Positions 63,833 through 64,000 of a DNA stretch of 64,000 bases are shown here, in pieces (positions within the stretch are counted from its first letter, which is position 1; each line of letters starts with the position of its first letter). The DNA comes from Taudactylus pleione. Lineage: Eukaryota > Chordata > Amphibia > Anura > Myobatrachidae. The position numbers and the translations under genes are program-made. A model generated the notes under the pieces. The model worked only from the letters and a program-made list of their open reading frames with translations, was not told the DNA's origin and searched no databases. The stretch lies in assembly GCA_031769625.1 (NCBI GenBank), contig JAUIMM010001586.1:286501-350500 (forward strand), written 5' to 3'.

Positions 63833-64000
63833 GTTAAAAAACAATACACATAGGTCAATTTTAATCAACTTTGATCACTTTAAAATAGATGAAAATCGAT
63901 CAACATGGTTGTTGTGTTTTTGGGGCTAAATCATACATTAACTAACAGACAATTTTTGATTTAGTTTTATAAGTATCAGTAAATGTGTGATTTAGCCCCA

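Overview
This is eukaryotic, repeat-saturated, AT-rich vertebrate DNA, most likely from an anuran amphibian with a large genome. The organism call is inference. It rests on very long introns, a phospholipase A2 inhibitor-gamma-like (Ly6/uPAR) gene family, Penelope-like retroelements, IR/DR-type Tc1 transposons, BED-type hAT elements, and dense families of short foldback (MITE) elements with internal minisatellites. There are no bacterial features, operons or CRISPR arrays. Most long open frames are low-complexity artefacts or shadows of transposons.

Host gene content is small. The main gene runs on the minus strand from 37287 down to 11399. Five coding exons, all joined in phase 1, add up to 606 nt, or 201 codons plus a stop. 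They encode a secreted protein with a signal peptide and two cysteine-rich three-finger domains, which is the size and layout of PLA2-inhibitor-gamma proteins. Its four introns, 0.2 to 13.8 kb long, hold most of the transposons between 11.5 and 37 kb. A broken minus-strand gene with a tentative BEN-like C-terminus lies at 46452-48226 and is split by a MITE. A decayed exon resembling exon 4 of the inhibitor gene lies near 63.7 kb, hinting at a family cluster.

Layout. 1-11 kb: LTR-like pieces, an L2-type LINE fragment, a tRNA-Glu-like pseudogene and old hAT fragments. 12.6-14.1 kb: a Tc1 copy. 15.3-15.9 kb: a palindrome-rich MITE. 16.2-23.8 kb: two Penelope-like copies in inverted orientation; one carries a CAGGG-type hAT MITE filled with a 24-bp minisatellite, and the other preserves the empty site. 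23.9-25.5 kb: a second Tc1 copy. 25.8-27.9 kb: a 2-kb foldback element. 31.6-36.0 kb: two MITEs and a CR1-like LINE, itself interrupted by a MITE made of about twelve consecutive hairpins. 39-47 kb: minisatellites, MITEs and the broken gene. 50.0-59.7 kb: a nest in which a Penelope-like element is split in frame by one BED-hAT element. A second, inverted hAT copy and a third Tc1 copy sit side by side in the next (AT)n tract. 61.4-62.1 kb: two palindromes of about 220 bp.

The most interesting signals are the hairpin-chain MITE family (six copies, 3-bp target duplications), the two hAT copies with complementary internal deletions and ~140-157 bp tandem arrays, the empty-site proof for the minisatellite-bearing hAT MITE, and hammerhead-like motifs in the Penelope-type repeats. 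All calls come from reading the sequence; no database search was run.
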